From contig NZ_JAGFBF010000002.1 in NCBI RefSeq assembly GCF_017583045.1, positions 38,168 through 102,167 on the forward strand: DNA of 64,000 bases. The letters run 5' to 3'. The position numbers and the translations under genes were made by a program. Positions 19,214 to 28,374 of the stretch are shown in pieces. The stretch comes from Leucobacter tardus (lineage in GTDB: Bacteria; Actinomycetota; Actinomycetes; Actinomycetales; Microbacteriaceae). Each line of letters begins with the position of its first letter. Position 1 is the first letter of the stretch. Under the pieces are notes generated by a model. The model was not told the DNA's origin and did not search any database. It saw nothing but the letters and a program-made list of their open reading frames with translations.

Positions 19214-21007
19214 TCACTGGTGATCCTCTTCGATCTGAGCGTAGACATCGAGCAGTGCGAGCGCGCGCGTTCCCGCTGCGCCTTCGGTCTGCAACGTCGC
19301 GCGCATCGCGTCGACCTGCTCGCGCCCGTGGGGGAACGGTGGAATCAGCGGAACTTCGCGGTCCGTGCGGGCCTCGATGACCACCGGCCGGTCGGCGGCG
19401 AAAGCCTGATCGAGCGCCGCATCGAGCGAGCCCGGGTCGTCGACGCGGATGCCGCGCAGTCCGAGCAGCTCCGCGTACCCGGCGAAGTCGAATCGCGGCA
19501 GGTCCTGCGATGCGGCGAAGCGCGGCTGCGACTCCATCTCGCGCTGCTCCCAGCTCACCTCGGCCAGATCGAGGTTGTGCAAGACGAGCACGATGAACCG
19601 CGGGTCGCTCCAGCCCGTCCAGCGTTCGGCGACCGTGATGAGATCGCTGATCCCGAGCATCTGCATCGCACCGTCGCCGGCGACGACCGCGACCGGTCGA
19701 TCCGGCGCGGACTCCTTCGCGCTGACGCCGAACGGCACGCCGCAGCCCATGCTCGCGAGCGTGCTCGAGAGGTGCGCGGGCACGCCGCGCGGCAGCCGCA
19801 TCTGACGTACGTAATGGTAGACCGAGCTGCCCACGTCGATCGCCATCCGGCTGTCGGGGGTGAGGCGCTCGCCGAAGCGGCGGACGACAAGCTCGGGGTT
19901 CAGGGGGTCCGCGGCAACCTCGGCGCGCAACCGGGCGATCTCCCGCCAGTTCTCGACGTGCCGCTCGACCTCCGTGCGCCACGGAGTGCGGCCCCGCTCC
20001 ACCAGTCGTGCGATCAGCGCATCGACCGTCGGCCCGCTCTCGCCGATGAGACCCGTCTCGACCGGGTATCGGTTCGCGATGATGGCGGGATCGATGTCGA
20101 TCTGCACCGCCCTCGCCTGCTCCGGGGCCGGGTAGAACTCGGTCCACGGATCGTTGGACCCGATGATGATGAGCGTGTCGCACTCCTGCAGCACACGGGC
20201 CGAAGCCGAGGTGCCGAGATGGCCCATGGTGCCGGCGACCAGCGGATGGGTCTCATCCACGTACGGCTTGCCGAGCAGGCTCGTGGTGACACCGGCTCCG
20301 AGGTGCTCGGCGAGCGCGATCACCTCGTTCCAGGCGTGCCGCATGCCCCGGCCGGCGAGAATCGCAATGCGGGCGCCGGATTCGATGACCTGTACCGCGG
20401 CGTCGAGATCCTCGTCTCGCGGCCGGACGTGCCCCGTCGTCCAGCGGGGGGCGGTGACGACCTCGCCGTGCGCCTGCCCGAGATCGGGAGCGGGCGCCTG
20501 CTGCACGTCATGCGGCAGGATGATGACCGCCGGTTGACGGTTCGCGAGCGCCGAGCGGAAAGCGCGATCGAGCACCATCGGCAACTGCTCGGGCGCGGAG
20601 ACCTGCTGCACGAAGGGCGAGGCCACGTCGTGGAACAGGTTCGGCAGGTCGATCTCCTGCTGGTAGTCCGAACCGAGCACGCTCGTGTGCTGCTGCGCAA
20701 CGAGCGCCACGACCGGCGCGCTGTCGAGCTTCGCGTCGTAGAGTGCGGTGAGAAGGTGCACCGCTCCGGGGCCCTGGGTCGATGTCACGACGCCGACGCT
20801 CCCGGTGAACTTCGCTTCACCCACCGCCATGAAGGCCGCGCTCTCCTCGTGCTTCGCCTGGACGAAGCGGGGGCCCTGCTGGGCGCGCTGCAGCGCTCCC
20901 AGCAGGGGGTTGTTCCCGTCACCCGGGTAGCCGTAGAGGCGCTGCACGCCCCAGTCAGTCAGTCGTGCGACGATGAGGTCTGACGTGGTCTGCTGCATGC
21001 CCCTCAT
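19214..21007 (-). CDS. poxB: Pyruvate dehydrogenase (quinone)/pyruvate oxidase, ThDP-dependent
   Basis: This 597-residue enzyme of the acetolactate-synthase fold resembles PoxB, which decarboxylates pyruvate to acetate and passes electrons to membrane quinone (menaquinone here, by inference). The ThDP-activating glutamate is in AKHEESAAF near residue 54, the FAD/central domain follows, and the ThDP-binding GDG...N motif runs from VAGDGAMQML to LHNLDLAEV. Lipid-stimulated PoxB has a C-terminal amphipathic tail; the tail here is short. The start is uncertain: ATG 21007 lacks a ribosome site and ATG 20998 is three codons later. It is 54 nt upstream of the SDR on the same strand. Confidence 0.82.
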   Translation of the reverse strand: MRGMQQTTSDLIVARLTDWGVQRLYGYPGDGNNPLLGALQRAQQGPRFVQAKHEESAAFMAVGEAKFTGSVGVVTSTQGPGAVHLLTALYDAKLDSAPVVALVAQQHTSVLGSDYQQEIDLPNLFHDVASPFVQQVSAPEQLPMVLDRAFRSALANRQPAVIILPHDVQQAPAPDLGQAHGEVVTAPRWTTGHVRPRDEDLDAAVQVIESGARIAILAGRGMRHAWNEVIALAEHLGAGVTTSLLGKPYVDETHPLVAGTMGHLGTSASARVLQECDTLIIIGSNDPWTEFYPAPEQARAVQIDIDPAIIANRYPVETGLIGESGPTVDALIARLVERGRTPWRTEVERHVENWREIARLRAEVAADPLNPELVVRRFGERLTPDSRMAIDVGSSVYHYVRQMRLPRGVPAHLSSTLASMGCGVPFGVSAKESAPDRPVAVVAGDGAMQMLGISDLITVAERWTGWSDPRFIVLVLHNLDLAEVSWEQREMESQPRFAASQDLPRFDFAGYAELLGLRGIRVDDPGSLDAALDQAFAADRPVVIEARTDREVPLIPPFPHGREQVDAMRATLQTEGAAGTRALALLDVYAQIEEDHQ

Positions 21008-21079
21008 CGTCGCAACTGATGACCGCGAGGACGAGGCCCTTGCGTCACACCACGCCGACTGATTGACTGCCGCGTCTGC

Positions 21080-21262
21080 TCAGTAGTGCGCGGGAGGATC
21101 GCTGCTCGGGAAGGATTCCTCGCCCCACTCGTCCGCGAGTTCGTCGTCGCTCTGCACGGCGCCGTCGTTCTGCTGGTCCTCGGTCGTGCCCGGGCGCTCG
21201 GCCTGATCGTCCCTGGCCTCCTCGGGAACGCCCTCCGGCGTCGTGTTCGAGTCGTTGCTCAT
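21080..21262 (-). CDS. Small acidic protein with SFPSSDPP tail motif
   Basis: This 60-residue, strongly acidic and probably disordered protein starts MSNDSNTTPEGVPEEARDDQ and ends WGEESFPSSDPPAHY. Small proteins ending in SFPxSDPP recur in actinobacteria; no function is known to me. A GGAGGT ribosome site 5 nt before the ATG at 21262 is as good as any in the window, which argues that it is expressed. It lies between poxB and lldD, all on the minus strand. Confidence 0.75.
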   Translation of the reverse strand: MSNDSNTTPEGVPEEARDDQAERPGTTEDQQNDGAVQSDDELADEWGEESFPSSDPPAHY

Positions 21263-21357
21263 GTCGCACCTCCGTGGTCGATGCGGTCGCGACCCGATTC
21301 GTCCGGTCGTGATCCGCGTATCCCTGAGCGTACCGGTGGGCATGCGGGGAGGACACC

Positions 21358-21401
21358 GTGAGTGGCACGCGTTCGCCCAGAGGAGAATGCCTGCCGCTCA
21401 C
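21358..21401 (-). terminator. Weak hairpin after lldD
   Basis: GTGAGTGGCA (21358-21367) can pair with TGCCGCTCAC (21392-21401) with one mismatch across a 24-nt loop, 17 nt past the lldD stop. It may act as a weak terminator. Confidence 0.3.
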
Positions 21402-21417
21402 GGCTGGTCGATCCGGA

Positions 21418-22671
21418 TCAGGCGAACTCGTGCGCGTCGTGTCCGGCGACCGGCGTGAGGCGTCGCAACTGCGTGACGTGACGGGGCTCGAGCTCTTCGA
21501 GGGAGGCCACCCCGAGGAGCGTCATGGTCCGCTCGATCTCGGTGCGCAGGATCTCGATCGTGTGGTCGACGCCCGCGCGACCACCCGCCATGAGTCCGTA
21601 GAGGTACGCGCGCCCGATGAGGCTGAACTGCGCGCCGAGCGCGACGGAGGCCACGATGTCCGCGCCGTTCATGATGCCCGTGTCGACCATGACGGTGGCG
21701 TCTCGCCCGACCTCGCGCACCACCTGCGGCAGCAGGTGGAAGGGCACGGGGGCCCGGTCCAGTTGGCGGCCGCCGTGGTTCGAGAGGACGATGCCGTCGA
21801 CGCCGTCGTCGATGAGGCGCACGGCGTCCGGAAGGTTCTGCACGCCCTTCACGACGAGCTTGCCCGGCCACATCTCTCGGATGATCTTGAGATCCTCGTA
21901 TGAGATGGTCGGGTCCATCGCCGAGTTCAAGAGTTCACCGACGGTGCCACCGGTGGAGGACAGCGACGCGAACTCGAGCTTCGGCGTGGTGAGGAAGTCG
22001 ACCCACCACCACGGTCTCGGGATCGCGTTGAGGATGGTGCCGACCGACAGCTGCGGCGGAATCGAGAACCCGTTGCGCTTGTCGCGCAGACGCGCACCGG
22101 CGATCGGGGTGTCGACCGTGAACATGAGGGTGTCGAACCCGGCCTGCGCCGCCCGCTCGACGAGGCCGTAGGAGATGTCGCGATCCCGCATGATGTACAG
22201 CTGGAACCAGTTGCGTCCGTCGGGGTTCGTCGCTCGCACGTCCTCGATCGAGGTCGTCCCGAGCGTCGACAGGGTGAACGGAATGCCGGCGGCACCCGCC
22301 GCTCCGGCGCCGGCGATCTCGCCCTCGGACTGCATGAGTCGCGTGAACCCGGTCGGTGCGATGCCGAACGGCAGCGCTGAGGCGCCGCCGAGAATCCGGG
22401 TCGTCGTATCGACCCGGTCGGCCGGCCGCAGCACGTCGGGGTGGAACTCGATGTCCGCGAATGCCTGCCTGGCGCGATGGATCGAGACTTCGCCCTCGGC
22501 GGCGCCGTCGGTGTAGTCGAAGGCGGCGGCGGGGGTGCGGCGCTTCGCGATCTTCCGCAGGTCTGCGATGGTGAGCGCCGCGTCGAGCCGACGCTTCTTC
22601 CCGTCGAGCTGCGGCTTCTTGAACTGCATGAGCTCGAGGAGTTCTGCGGGCTTCGGGAGCTGACGCTGCAT
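21418..22671 (-). CDS. lldD: L-lactate dehydrogenase (quinone), FMN-dependent
   Basis: The 417-residue alpha-hydroxy-acid oxidase-family enzyme would oxidise L-lactate to pyruvate at the membrane. Family landmarks are [13 protein letters not shown] near residue 55, [20 protein letters not shown] near 110, [17 protein letters not shown], the catalytic base in [13 protein letters not shown] and the FMN-phosphate region [15 protein letters not shown]. The start at 22671 has AAAGGA 9 nt upstream. It sits 49 nt behind an MHS transporter and near a FadR-type regulator, so import and oxidation of lactate under an LldR-like repressor is the natural reading. Confidence 0.9.
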   Translation of the reverse strand: MQRQLPKPAELLELMQFKKPQLDGKKRRLDAALTIADLRKIAKRRTPAAAFDYTDGAAEGEVSIHRARQAFADIEFHPDVLRPADRVDTTTRILGGASALPFGIAPTGFTRLMQSEGEIAGAGAAGAAGIPFTLSTLGTTSIEDVRATNPDGRNWFQLYIMRDRDISYGLVERAAQAGFDTLMFTVDTPIAGARLRDKRNGFSIPPQLSVGTILNAIPRPWWWVDFLTTPKLEFASLSSTGGTVGELLNSAMDPTISYEDLKIIREMWPGKLVVKGVQNLPDAVRLIDDGVDGIVLSNHGGRQLDRAPVPFHLLPQVVREVGRDATVMVDTGIMNGADIVASVALGAQFSLIGRAYLYGLMAGGRAGVDHTIEILRTEIERTMTLLGVASLEELEPRHVTQLRRLTPVAGHDAHEFA

Positions 22672-22720
22672 GGGATGGGTCCTTTCGATGCTGGAGCGGG
22701 GAGGGGAGGATCGCACGCGG

Positions 22721-24043
22721 TCAGACCGCTGCGGCCTCGACGGTCTCGGTGTGAGCGACGCGCGAGATGAAGCAGGACGCGACGATCGAGATGCCCGCAC
22801 ACACGCCAACGTACACCGCGATCGGCCACCACTGCCCGCCGCTGATCTCGAGAAGCCAGGCGCCGATCAGTGGTGCGGTGCCGCCGAAGATCGCGGCGCC
22901 GAGCTGGTACCCGAGCGAGGCGCCGGTGTAGCGGACCTCGGGTGCGAAGTTCTCGGCGATGAGCGTGCCGAGGATCGCGTTCACACTGCCCCACAGGAAC
23001 CCGAAGCCGATGATGGTGGCGACGAACAGCGCCCAGGTCTCACCGGTGTTGAGGATCAGGTAGTAGGGCACGATGAGCACGATGGTGGTGATCGCCGACC
23101 AGCGGTAGAGCAGGGCGCGCGACACTCGGTCGGAGATGCTGCCGAAGATCGGCATCCAGATGGTGGCGACCAGTGCCGCCGCCGCGATGGCCAGCAGCAC
23201 GACGTTGTCGCGGGCTCCGAGGATCCCGGTCGCGTACGCCACGACGTAGGTGCCGAAGATGTAGAAGGGGCCGGTCTCCGCCGCCTTCGCTCCGATCGAG
23301 ACGAGCACGGCGCCCCAGTGCTTCGTGACGACCTCCTTGATCGGCAGCTTCAGTCGCGCGCCGGTCTCGCGGACGCGCCGGAACTCGGGGGTCTCGTCGA
23401 GGCCGTTGCGAATCCAGAGTCCGATGAAGACGAGCACGATGCTGGCGACGAACGGAATGCGCCACCCCCAGGTCATGAACTGACCGTCGGGCAGTTGAGT
23501 GAGGAGCGCGACGACACCCGCGGCGAGGAGCATGCCCAGGCTGATTCCCATCTGCGGCACGGCACCGTAGAGCCCGCGGCGGTGCTTCGGCGCGTACTCG
23601 TAGGCGAGCAGCAGGGCGCCGCCCCACTCGCCGCCGATGCCGAGGCCTTGGAGGATGCGGAAGCAGATGAGCAGGATCGGCGCGGCGATGCCGATCGCCG
23701 CGTAATCGGGGAGGAGACCGATCGCGACGGTGCCGCCGCCCATGAGTGTCAGCGTGATGAAGAGCGTCTTCTTGCGCCCGATGCGGTCGCCGATGTGCGA
23801 GAAGATGACGCCCCCGAGCGGGCGGAAGAAGAACGTGAGCGAGAACGAGACGAAGGCGAGCATGGTCGAGATGAATTCGCTGTCGCTCGGGAAGTAGAGC
23901 TTGTTGAAGACGAGCGCTGCGACGGTGCCGTAGACGAGGAAGTCGAACCACTCGATCACGCTGCCGCTGAGGCTGCCGAGGAGTACCCGATAGTTGAGCT
24001 TCTCGGTGGGTTGTGCGCTGTCTGGGGGTGCGGTGGTGGTCAC
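22721..24043 (-). CDS. MHS-family MFS transporter (probable lactate/monocarboxylate symporter)
   Basis: The 440-residue, 12-helix carrier shows the metabolite:H+ symporter signatures [13 protein letters not shown] in helix 1, [20 protein letters not shown] after helix 2 and [15 protein letters not shown] in helix 4. The start is a GTG at 24043 with AAAGGAG 6 nt upstream. It is the first gene of a two-gene unit with lldD, so lactate or another alpha-hydroxy acid is the likely substrate; relatives carry alpha-ketoglutarate, shikimate or proline/betaine, so the substrate is inferred from context. Confidence 0.85.
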   Translation of the reverse strand: MTTTAPPDSAQPTEKLNYRVLLGSLSGSVIEWFDFLVYGTVAALVFNKLYFPSDSEFISTMLAFVSFSLTFFFRPLGGVIFSHIGDRIGRKKTLFITLTLMGGGTVAIGLLPDYAAIGIAAPILLICFRILQGLGIGGEWGGALLLAYEYAPKHRRGLYGAVPQMGISLGMLLAAGVVALLTQLPDGQFMTWGWRIPFVASIVLVFIGLWIRNGLDETPEFRRVRETGARLKLPIKEVVTKHWGAVLVSIGAKAAETGPFYIFGTYVVAYATGILGARDNVVLLAIAAAALVATIWMPIFGSISDRVSRALLYRWSAITTIVLIVPYYLILNTGETWALFVATIIGFGFLWGSVNAILGTLIAENFAPEVRYTGASLGYQLGAAIFGGTAPLIGAWLLEISGGQWWPIAVYVGVCAGISIVASCFISRVAHTETVEAAAV

Positions 24044-24114
24044 GGTTCTCTCCTTTGAGACAGGTTCATCGGTGAACGGCCGGAAGCGGCGGAATGCGCG
24101 AAACGAGGATTGTG

Positions 24115-24138
24115 TGGTCGAACCATGTGGTCAAACCA
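24115..24138 (-). promoter_or_regulatory. Tandem FadR/LldR-type operators upstream of the MHS-lldD unit
   Basis: Two 11-bp sites, TGGTCGAACCA (24115-24125) and TGGTCAAACCA (24128-24138), both fit the TNGTNNNACNA consensus of FCD-class GntR regulators. Their centres are 13 bp apart. They lie 72-95 bp before the transporter start, where its promoter should be, and the matching regulator gene ends 66 bp away. Confidence 0.7.
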
Positions 24139-24203
24139 CAAGGAGTGTACGTCGACGCCGTTCGATCCGTCAACTCATGCTCGATGTCGTGCAGTCGGAT
24201 CGC

Positions 24204-24899
24204 TCAGGACTCGAGCGCGGCGGCCGTCTCCTCGTAGTACCCGCGGATGTGCGCGCGGAGCAGCTCGGTGGCGCGTGCGGCGTCGCCCTCGCGGAAGCTG
24301 ACGAAGATGGCGCGATGCTCGGCGCGGAGCCGCTCCGCGGTGCGCTCCCAGTCGGGGAGCGAGCGGGCGCGAGTAAGGGTGTGATCGGCGATGGAGGTGC
24401 GCAGCGCATCCATCAACGTGCTGATGAGGGGGTTTCCCGCCGAACGTGACAGCGCGATGTGGAACTCCGCGTCGAGCTTCAAGAACTCGTCGACGGCGGG
24501 GCCCGCGTCGTCCATGAGCGCGAGCGTCCGCTCGGCGTCGCTCCAGTCGCCGCCGACGTGGTCGGCGTGCGACGCCGCCCAGGTCTCGAGGAGCAGACGT
24601 ACCTCGTACACATCGGCGTGCTGCACATGACTCGTGGCGAGCTGCAGATTGAGCGCCAGGGTGAGGGCCTGCTCCGGTGCTGCCGTGATGACCGTGCCGG
24701 ACCGGGGGCCGGAACCCGTCGACGTGCGGATCGTGCCCAGCGCCTCGAGCACCCGGAGTGCTTCGCGCAGCGAACCTCTGGAGACCTCGAGCGTCTCTGC
24801 GAGGGCGCGCTCGCCAGGCAGATGATCGCCGATGCGCAGGCGGCCGCTCCTGAGCTCCTCGGTCACCCAGCTCATCACCGTCTCGTGCGCCTTCATCAT
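24204..24899 (-). CDS. GntR/FadR-family (FCD) transcriptional regulator, LldR-like
   Basis: This 231-residue regulator has an N-terminal winged helix (RIGDHLPGERALAETLEVSR then GSLREALRVLEALGTI) and a helical FCD ligand domain from about residue 85, with the metal/ligand residues expected in FLKLDAEFHIALSRSAGNP. It lies directly upstream of the MHS-lldD unit on the same strand, with two consensus operators between, so it most likely represses lactate use until lactate binds. The start could be either Met of the initial MM; the N-terminal AT-rich region may hold its own promoter. Confidence 0.88.
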   Translation of the reverse strand: MMKAHETVMSWVTEELRSGRLRIGDHLPGERALAETLEVSRGSLREALRVLEALGTIRTSTGSGPRSGTVITAAPEQALTLALNLQLATSHVQHADVYEVRLLLETWAASHADHVGGDWSDAERTLALMDDAGPAVDEFLKLDAEFHIALSRSAGNPLISTLMDALRTSIADHTLTRARSLPDWERTAERLRAEHRAIFVSFREGDAARATELLRAHIRGYYEETAAALES

Positions 24900-25010
24900 C
24901 GGCGATTATCCCAGGCGCGGGTGCGAAAACCCGCATCCACCGACCGGTGGATGCGGAAATCCACCTCCTCACCGCTGCCGCACCGAGCTCTGGACGACGA
25001 TGCTGGAATC

Positions 25011-25904
25011 ATGGAGACGAGAGACACGGAGTCGACCTCCGCTATTCGGGTGCGCGGGTTGCAGAAGCGCTACGGGGATCGTGTCGTGCTGGATGGCATC
25101 GACCTCGACATCGCGCCGGGGGAGACGTACGCGCTCCTCGGTCCGAACGGTGCCGGGAAGAGCACCGCGATCGAGATCCTGGAGGGGCTCAGGCGACCGA
25201 GCGCCGGCGAGGTGTCGGTGCTCGGTCGCACCCCGCTCTCGGCGCCGCGATCGTGGCGCGGGCGCATCGGTATCGTGGCGCAGCAGACCGGCGACCTCGG
25301 TCCGTTCACGGCCCGCGAGCTGGTGGCGCGGTTCCACCGCGTGTATCCGAACCCGCGACCGGTCGACAAGGTGCTCCACCTCGTCGGACTCACCGAGCGC
25401 GCGGGCGTGCGCGCGACGAAGATGTCCGGCGGGCAGCAGCGGCGACTCGATGTCGCGCTCGGGATCGTCGGACGCCCGGACCTCCTGTTCCTCGACGAAC
25501 CCACGACCGGGTTCGACCCCGATGCCCGACGCCAGTTCTGGAGCATGCTCCGCACGCTGACCGAGGAGGGCACCTCGATCCTGCTCACCACGCACTATCT
25601 CGATGAGGCGGCCCACCTCGCCGACCGGGTCGGGGTGCTGTCCGCCGGTGCGATCGTCGCCGAAGCGCCGCCCGAGAGCCTGGGCGGGCCGGAGGCCCGG
25701 ATCCCCGAGGTGCGCTGGCGCGACGCGAATGGGCGGCAGCGGATCGAACGCACCGACGCGCCAGGGCACCTGGTCGCTCGGCTGCAGCGCGAATGGGGAG
25801 CGCAGGAACCACCGGAACTCGAGATCCGGCGCCCCAATCTCGAAGACATCTATCTCGACCTCATCGGTGCGGATGCGCCGGGCCGACAGGGAGTCCCATC
25901 ATGA
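25011..25904 (+). CDS. ABC-2 transporter ATP-binding protein
   Basis: The 297-residue ATPase has Walker A GPNGAGKST near residue 46, the signature MSGGQQRRLDVALGI near 138 and Walker B LLFLDEPTTGFDP near 162, then an ~80-residue C-terminal domain typical of DrrA-like exporters. The ATG at 25011 places the core at the normal distance from the N-terminus. Its TGA overlaps the ATG of the permease (ATGA), so the two form an exporter. The cargo is unknown; relatives move antibiotics, lipids or hydrophobic compounds. Confidence 0.88.
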   Translation: METRDTESTSAIRVRGLQKRYGDRVVLDGIDLDIAPGETYALLGPNGAGKSTAIEILEGLRRPSAGEVSVLGRTPLSAPRSWRGRIGIVAQQTGDLGPFTARELVARFHRVYPNPRPVDKVLHLVGLTERAGVRATKMSGGQQRRLDVALGIVGRPDLLFLDEPTTGFDPDARRQFWSMLRTLTEEGTSILLTTHYLDEAAHLADRVGVLSAGAIVAEAPPESLGGPEARIPEVRWRDANGRQRIERTDAPGHLVARLQREWGAQEPPELEIRRPNLEDIYLDLIGADAPGRQGVPS

Positions 25905-26761
25905 CCATCGCATCGCATCGCTCATCTCTCGCAGCGACCGACGGGCGCACGCCCGGTGTTCTCCGCGTCGGCGTCGACGCGGTCGGGCACGAGCTCCGCG
26001 CCTACTTCCGCACCCCGGACACGGTCTTCTTCACGTTCCTGTTCCCGGTGCTGCTGCTCGGCATCTTCGGGGTGGCCTTCGAGTCGTCGGGCGACGTCGG
26101 CGCACGTCCAGACGGCACCGGGGGCATCTCCATGGCGGCGTACTACTTGCCCGGCATGGTCGCTGCCGGACTGCTGCTCACCGGGGTGCAGAACCTCGCC
26201 GTCGACATCGCGCGCGAGAAGAGCGAGGGGTGGCTGAGACGTCTCGGCGGGTCCCCGATGTCGCCCGTCAGCTACTTCATCGGCAAAGCCGGGCTGGTGC
26301 TCGTCACCTCGCTCGCGCAGCTCGCGCTGCTGCTCGTCTTCGCCGTCGTCGTGTTCGGCATCGACTTGCCCGATGATCCCGAACGCTGGATGCGCTTCGC
26401 CTGGCTCTTCTCGCTCGGCATCGTGACGATGACGCTGATCGGCATCGCCCTGTCCGCCGCGCCCCGGTCCTCACGCAGCGCCACCGCCGTCGTGCTCCCG
26501 ATCGTCCTCGTCCTGCAGTTCATCTCGGGCGTCTACCTGCAGTTCAGCATGCTCCCCGAGTGGCTGCAGAACATCGCATCGCTGTTCCCGTTGAAGTGGT
26601 TGGGGCAGGGCATGCGCAGCGTCTTCCTGCCCGAGCACTTCGCCGGTGCGGAAACCGGTGGCGACTGGGATCTCTGGCTCGTCGCGGCGAACCTCATCGG
26701 GTGGCTCCTGGTCGCGCTCGTGATCTCGCTGCTCACCTTCCGCTGGGTGCGTCGCTCGTGA
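25901..26761 (+). CDS. ABC-2 type transporter permease
   Basis: This 286-residue membrane protein has about six hydrophobic segments, the first in FFTFLFPVLLLGIFGVAF near residue 45, and the ABC2 domain motif SFPLKW-like SLFPLKWLGQGMR near 228 before a final helix. It is translationally coupled to the ATPase. Its 3' end overlaps the convergent POT transporter gene by 29 bp, with no room for an intergenic terminator. Confidence 0.85.
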   Translation: MTIASHRSSLAATDGRTPGVLRVGVDAVGHELRAYFRTPDTVFFTFLFPVLLLGIFGVAFESSGDVGARPDGTGGISMAAYYLPGMVAAGLLLTGVQNLAVDIAREKSEGWLRRLGGSPMSPVSYFIGKAGLVLVTSLAQLALLLVFAVVVFGIDLPDDPERWMRFAWLFSLGIVTMTLIGIALSAAPRSSRSATAVVLPIVLVLQFISGVYLQFSMLPEWLQNIASLFPLKWLGQGMRSVFLPEHFAGAETGGDWDLWLVAANLIGWLLVALVISLLTFRWVRRS

Positions 26762-28292
26762 GACCGGTCCCGAGTACGCGATGCAGGGGGCGAGCGGCCA
26801 GCAGCAGCACTGCACCCGCGAGCACGGCGCCGCCGCCGATGACCGGGAAGAACACCTGCTCGGGCAACCGGGTGTACAGCGTCGCGAACATCGCCGAGAG
26901 GGTGGACCCGGCGCCGAGCGTGAGGATCTTCAACGCGACGAGCTGCGTGGCGAAGCGCTCGGGCGCGATCCGCGTCACCACGGAGAACCCGATGGGGCCC
27001 ACGAACACCTCGGAGACGCCCGCGATGACGAGCGCGATCACCATGAGCCACGGCGAGACGTTCCGCCCGGGAACGAACACGATGCTGATGAGCAGCAGGT
27101 ACGCGAGTCCGATGCCGCCGAACCCGATCGCGAACTTCTGGATCGGCGGGAGCCGTCCGATCCAGCGCTCCTTCCACGTTCCGGCCACGAGCGGGATCAC
27201 GAGCACCAGCGCCACGGTTCCGATCACCGCGAACCAACCCTCCGGAAAGGTCCAACCGCCGAGATCGAGGTCGACGCGGGTCGAGACGATGAGCGGCACG
27301 GTGGTGAAGAGTTGCAGGTAGAACCCGTAGTACAGCGTCTCGGCAAGCCACATCGGCAGGTATCCGCGCACGCGCATCCGCTCGGCCCGCTCCAGGTGGC
27401 GCGAGCGGAGCATCACCGTGAAGTAGGCGGCGGCCGCAGCAGCGATCACGATCCCGACGACCGTGCTCAGATTGTGTGCCCGGACGACCCCGAACGCGAT
27501 CAGGACGCCGAGCACCAGGGCGCCGATGGCACCCCAACCGACGGCGGCGATGAGCCCGGCTCGGCGGATCGGGTTCGGCACGACCGCCGTCTCCGGCGGC
27601 AGCGCGCGCATGCGCACCACGTACTGCACGAGGGCGATCGACATGCCGACCGCTGCGGCGCCGAACGCCCAGTGGAACCCCGCGCTCGACTGCAGCCACC
27701 CGGTCGCCAGGGGCCCGAAGATCGCTCCGAGATTGATCGAGAGGTAGAAGTACGAGAATCCGGCGTCGCGGGCGCCCCGTGGCCACCCCCCGAACAGCAC
27801 ACCGATGATGGACGTGATGTTCGTCTTCAGGAGACCGGTGCCGACGGCGATGCAACTGAGGCCTGCGGCGACCCCCGGCGTGCCTGGCAGCAGCGCGAGC
27901 GCGAGATGACCGCAGGTGATGACGATGGCGCCCGTCAGCACGAGATGCCGCGCCGGAGCCACGCGATCGGCGAGCCACGCACCGAGCAGCTGCGCCAGGT
28001 AGAGGCAGCCGCCGTAGGCGCCGACGATACTCACCGCCACGGTCGGGTCGAGGGCCAGACCGCCATCGACGACCGGGAAGATGAGGTAGTAGGCGAGTAC
28101 CGCCTGCAGTCCGTAGTAGCTGAAACGCTCCCACATCTCGACGAGCGCGAGGTTCCAGAAGCCGGTCGGTTGCGCCGTCCGACGGCCGCGGGCCTCGGGG
28201 TCGCCGGCGACGATCGCCACCGTGCCGGTCGCGAACGCTGCGTCCGCTCCTCGCTCCGGCGGCTCCGCTGGTGCGGAAGCGCGATCCTGCAT
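26733..28292 (-). CDS. POT/PTR2-family proton-dependent oligopeptide transporter
   Basis: The 519-residue, 14-helix transporter imports di- and tripeptides with protons. The PTR2 signature is clear: FWNLALVEMWERFSYYGLQA near residue 45, with the ExxER-type proton motif EMWERFSYYG, and the second signature in FSYFYLSINLGAIFGP. AAGGA lies 9-10 nt before the ATG. Positions are consistent with DtpT-like proteins. The gene is convergent with the ABC-2 pair (29-bp overlap) and divergent from the sensor kinase. Confidence 0.92.
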   Translation of the reverse strand: MQDRASAPAEPPERGADAAFATGTVAIVAGDPEARGRRTAQPTGFWNLALVEMWERFSYYGLQAVLAYYLIFPVVDGGLALDPTVAVSIVGAYGGCLYLAQLLGAWLADRVAPARHLVLTGAIVITCGHLALALLPGTPGVAAGLSCIAVGTGLLKTNITSIIGVLFGGWPRGARDAGFSYFYLSINLGAIFGPLATGWLQSSAGFHWAFGAAAVGMSIALVQYVVRMRALPPETAVVPNPIRRAGLIAAVGWGAIGALVLGVLIAFGVVRAHNLSTVVGIVIAAAAAAYFTVMLRSRHLERAERMRVRGYLPMWLAETLYYGFYLQLFTTVPLIVSTRVDLDLGGWTFPEGWFAVIGTVALVLVIPLVAGTWKERWIGRLPPIQKFAIGFGGIGLAYLLLISIVFVPGRNVSPWLMVIALVIAGVSEVFVGPIGFSVVTRIAPERFATQLVALKILTLGAGSTLSAMFATLYTRLPEQVFFPVIGGGAVLAGAVLLLAARPLHRVLGTGLTSDAPSGR

Positions 28293-28374
28293 GCTCGATC
28301 ATCCTTCCGCCGTGTGCGCGAACCATCATCCCACGCACCGGACCGATCCGACCTGCGCGTGAGAGAGTGAGACC

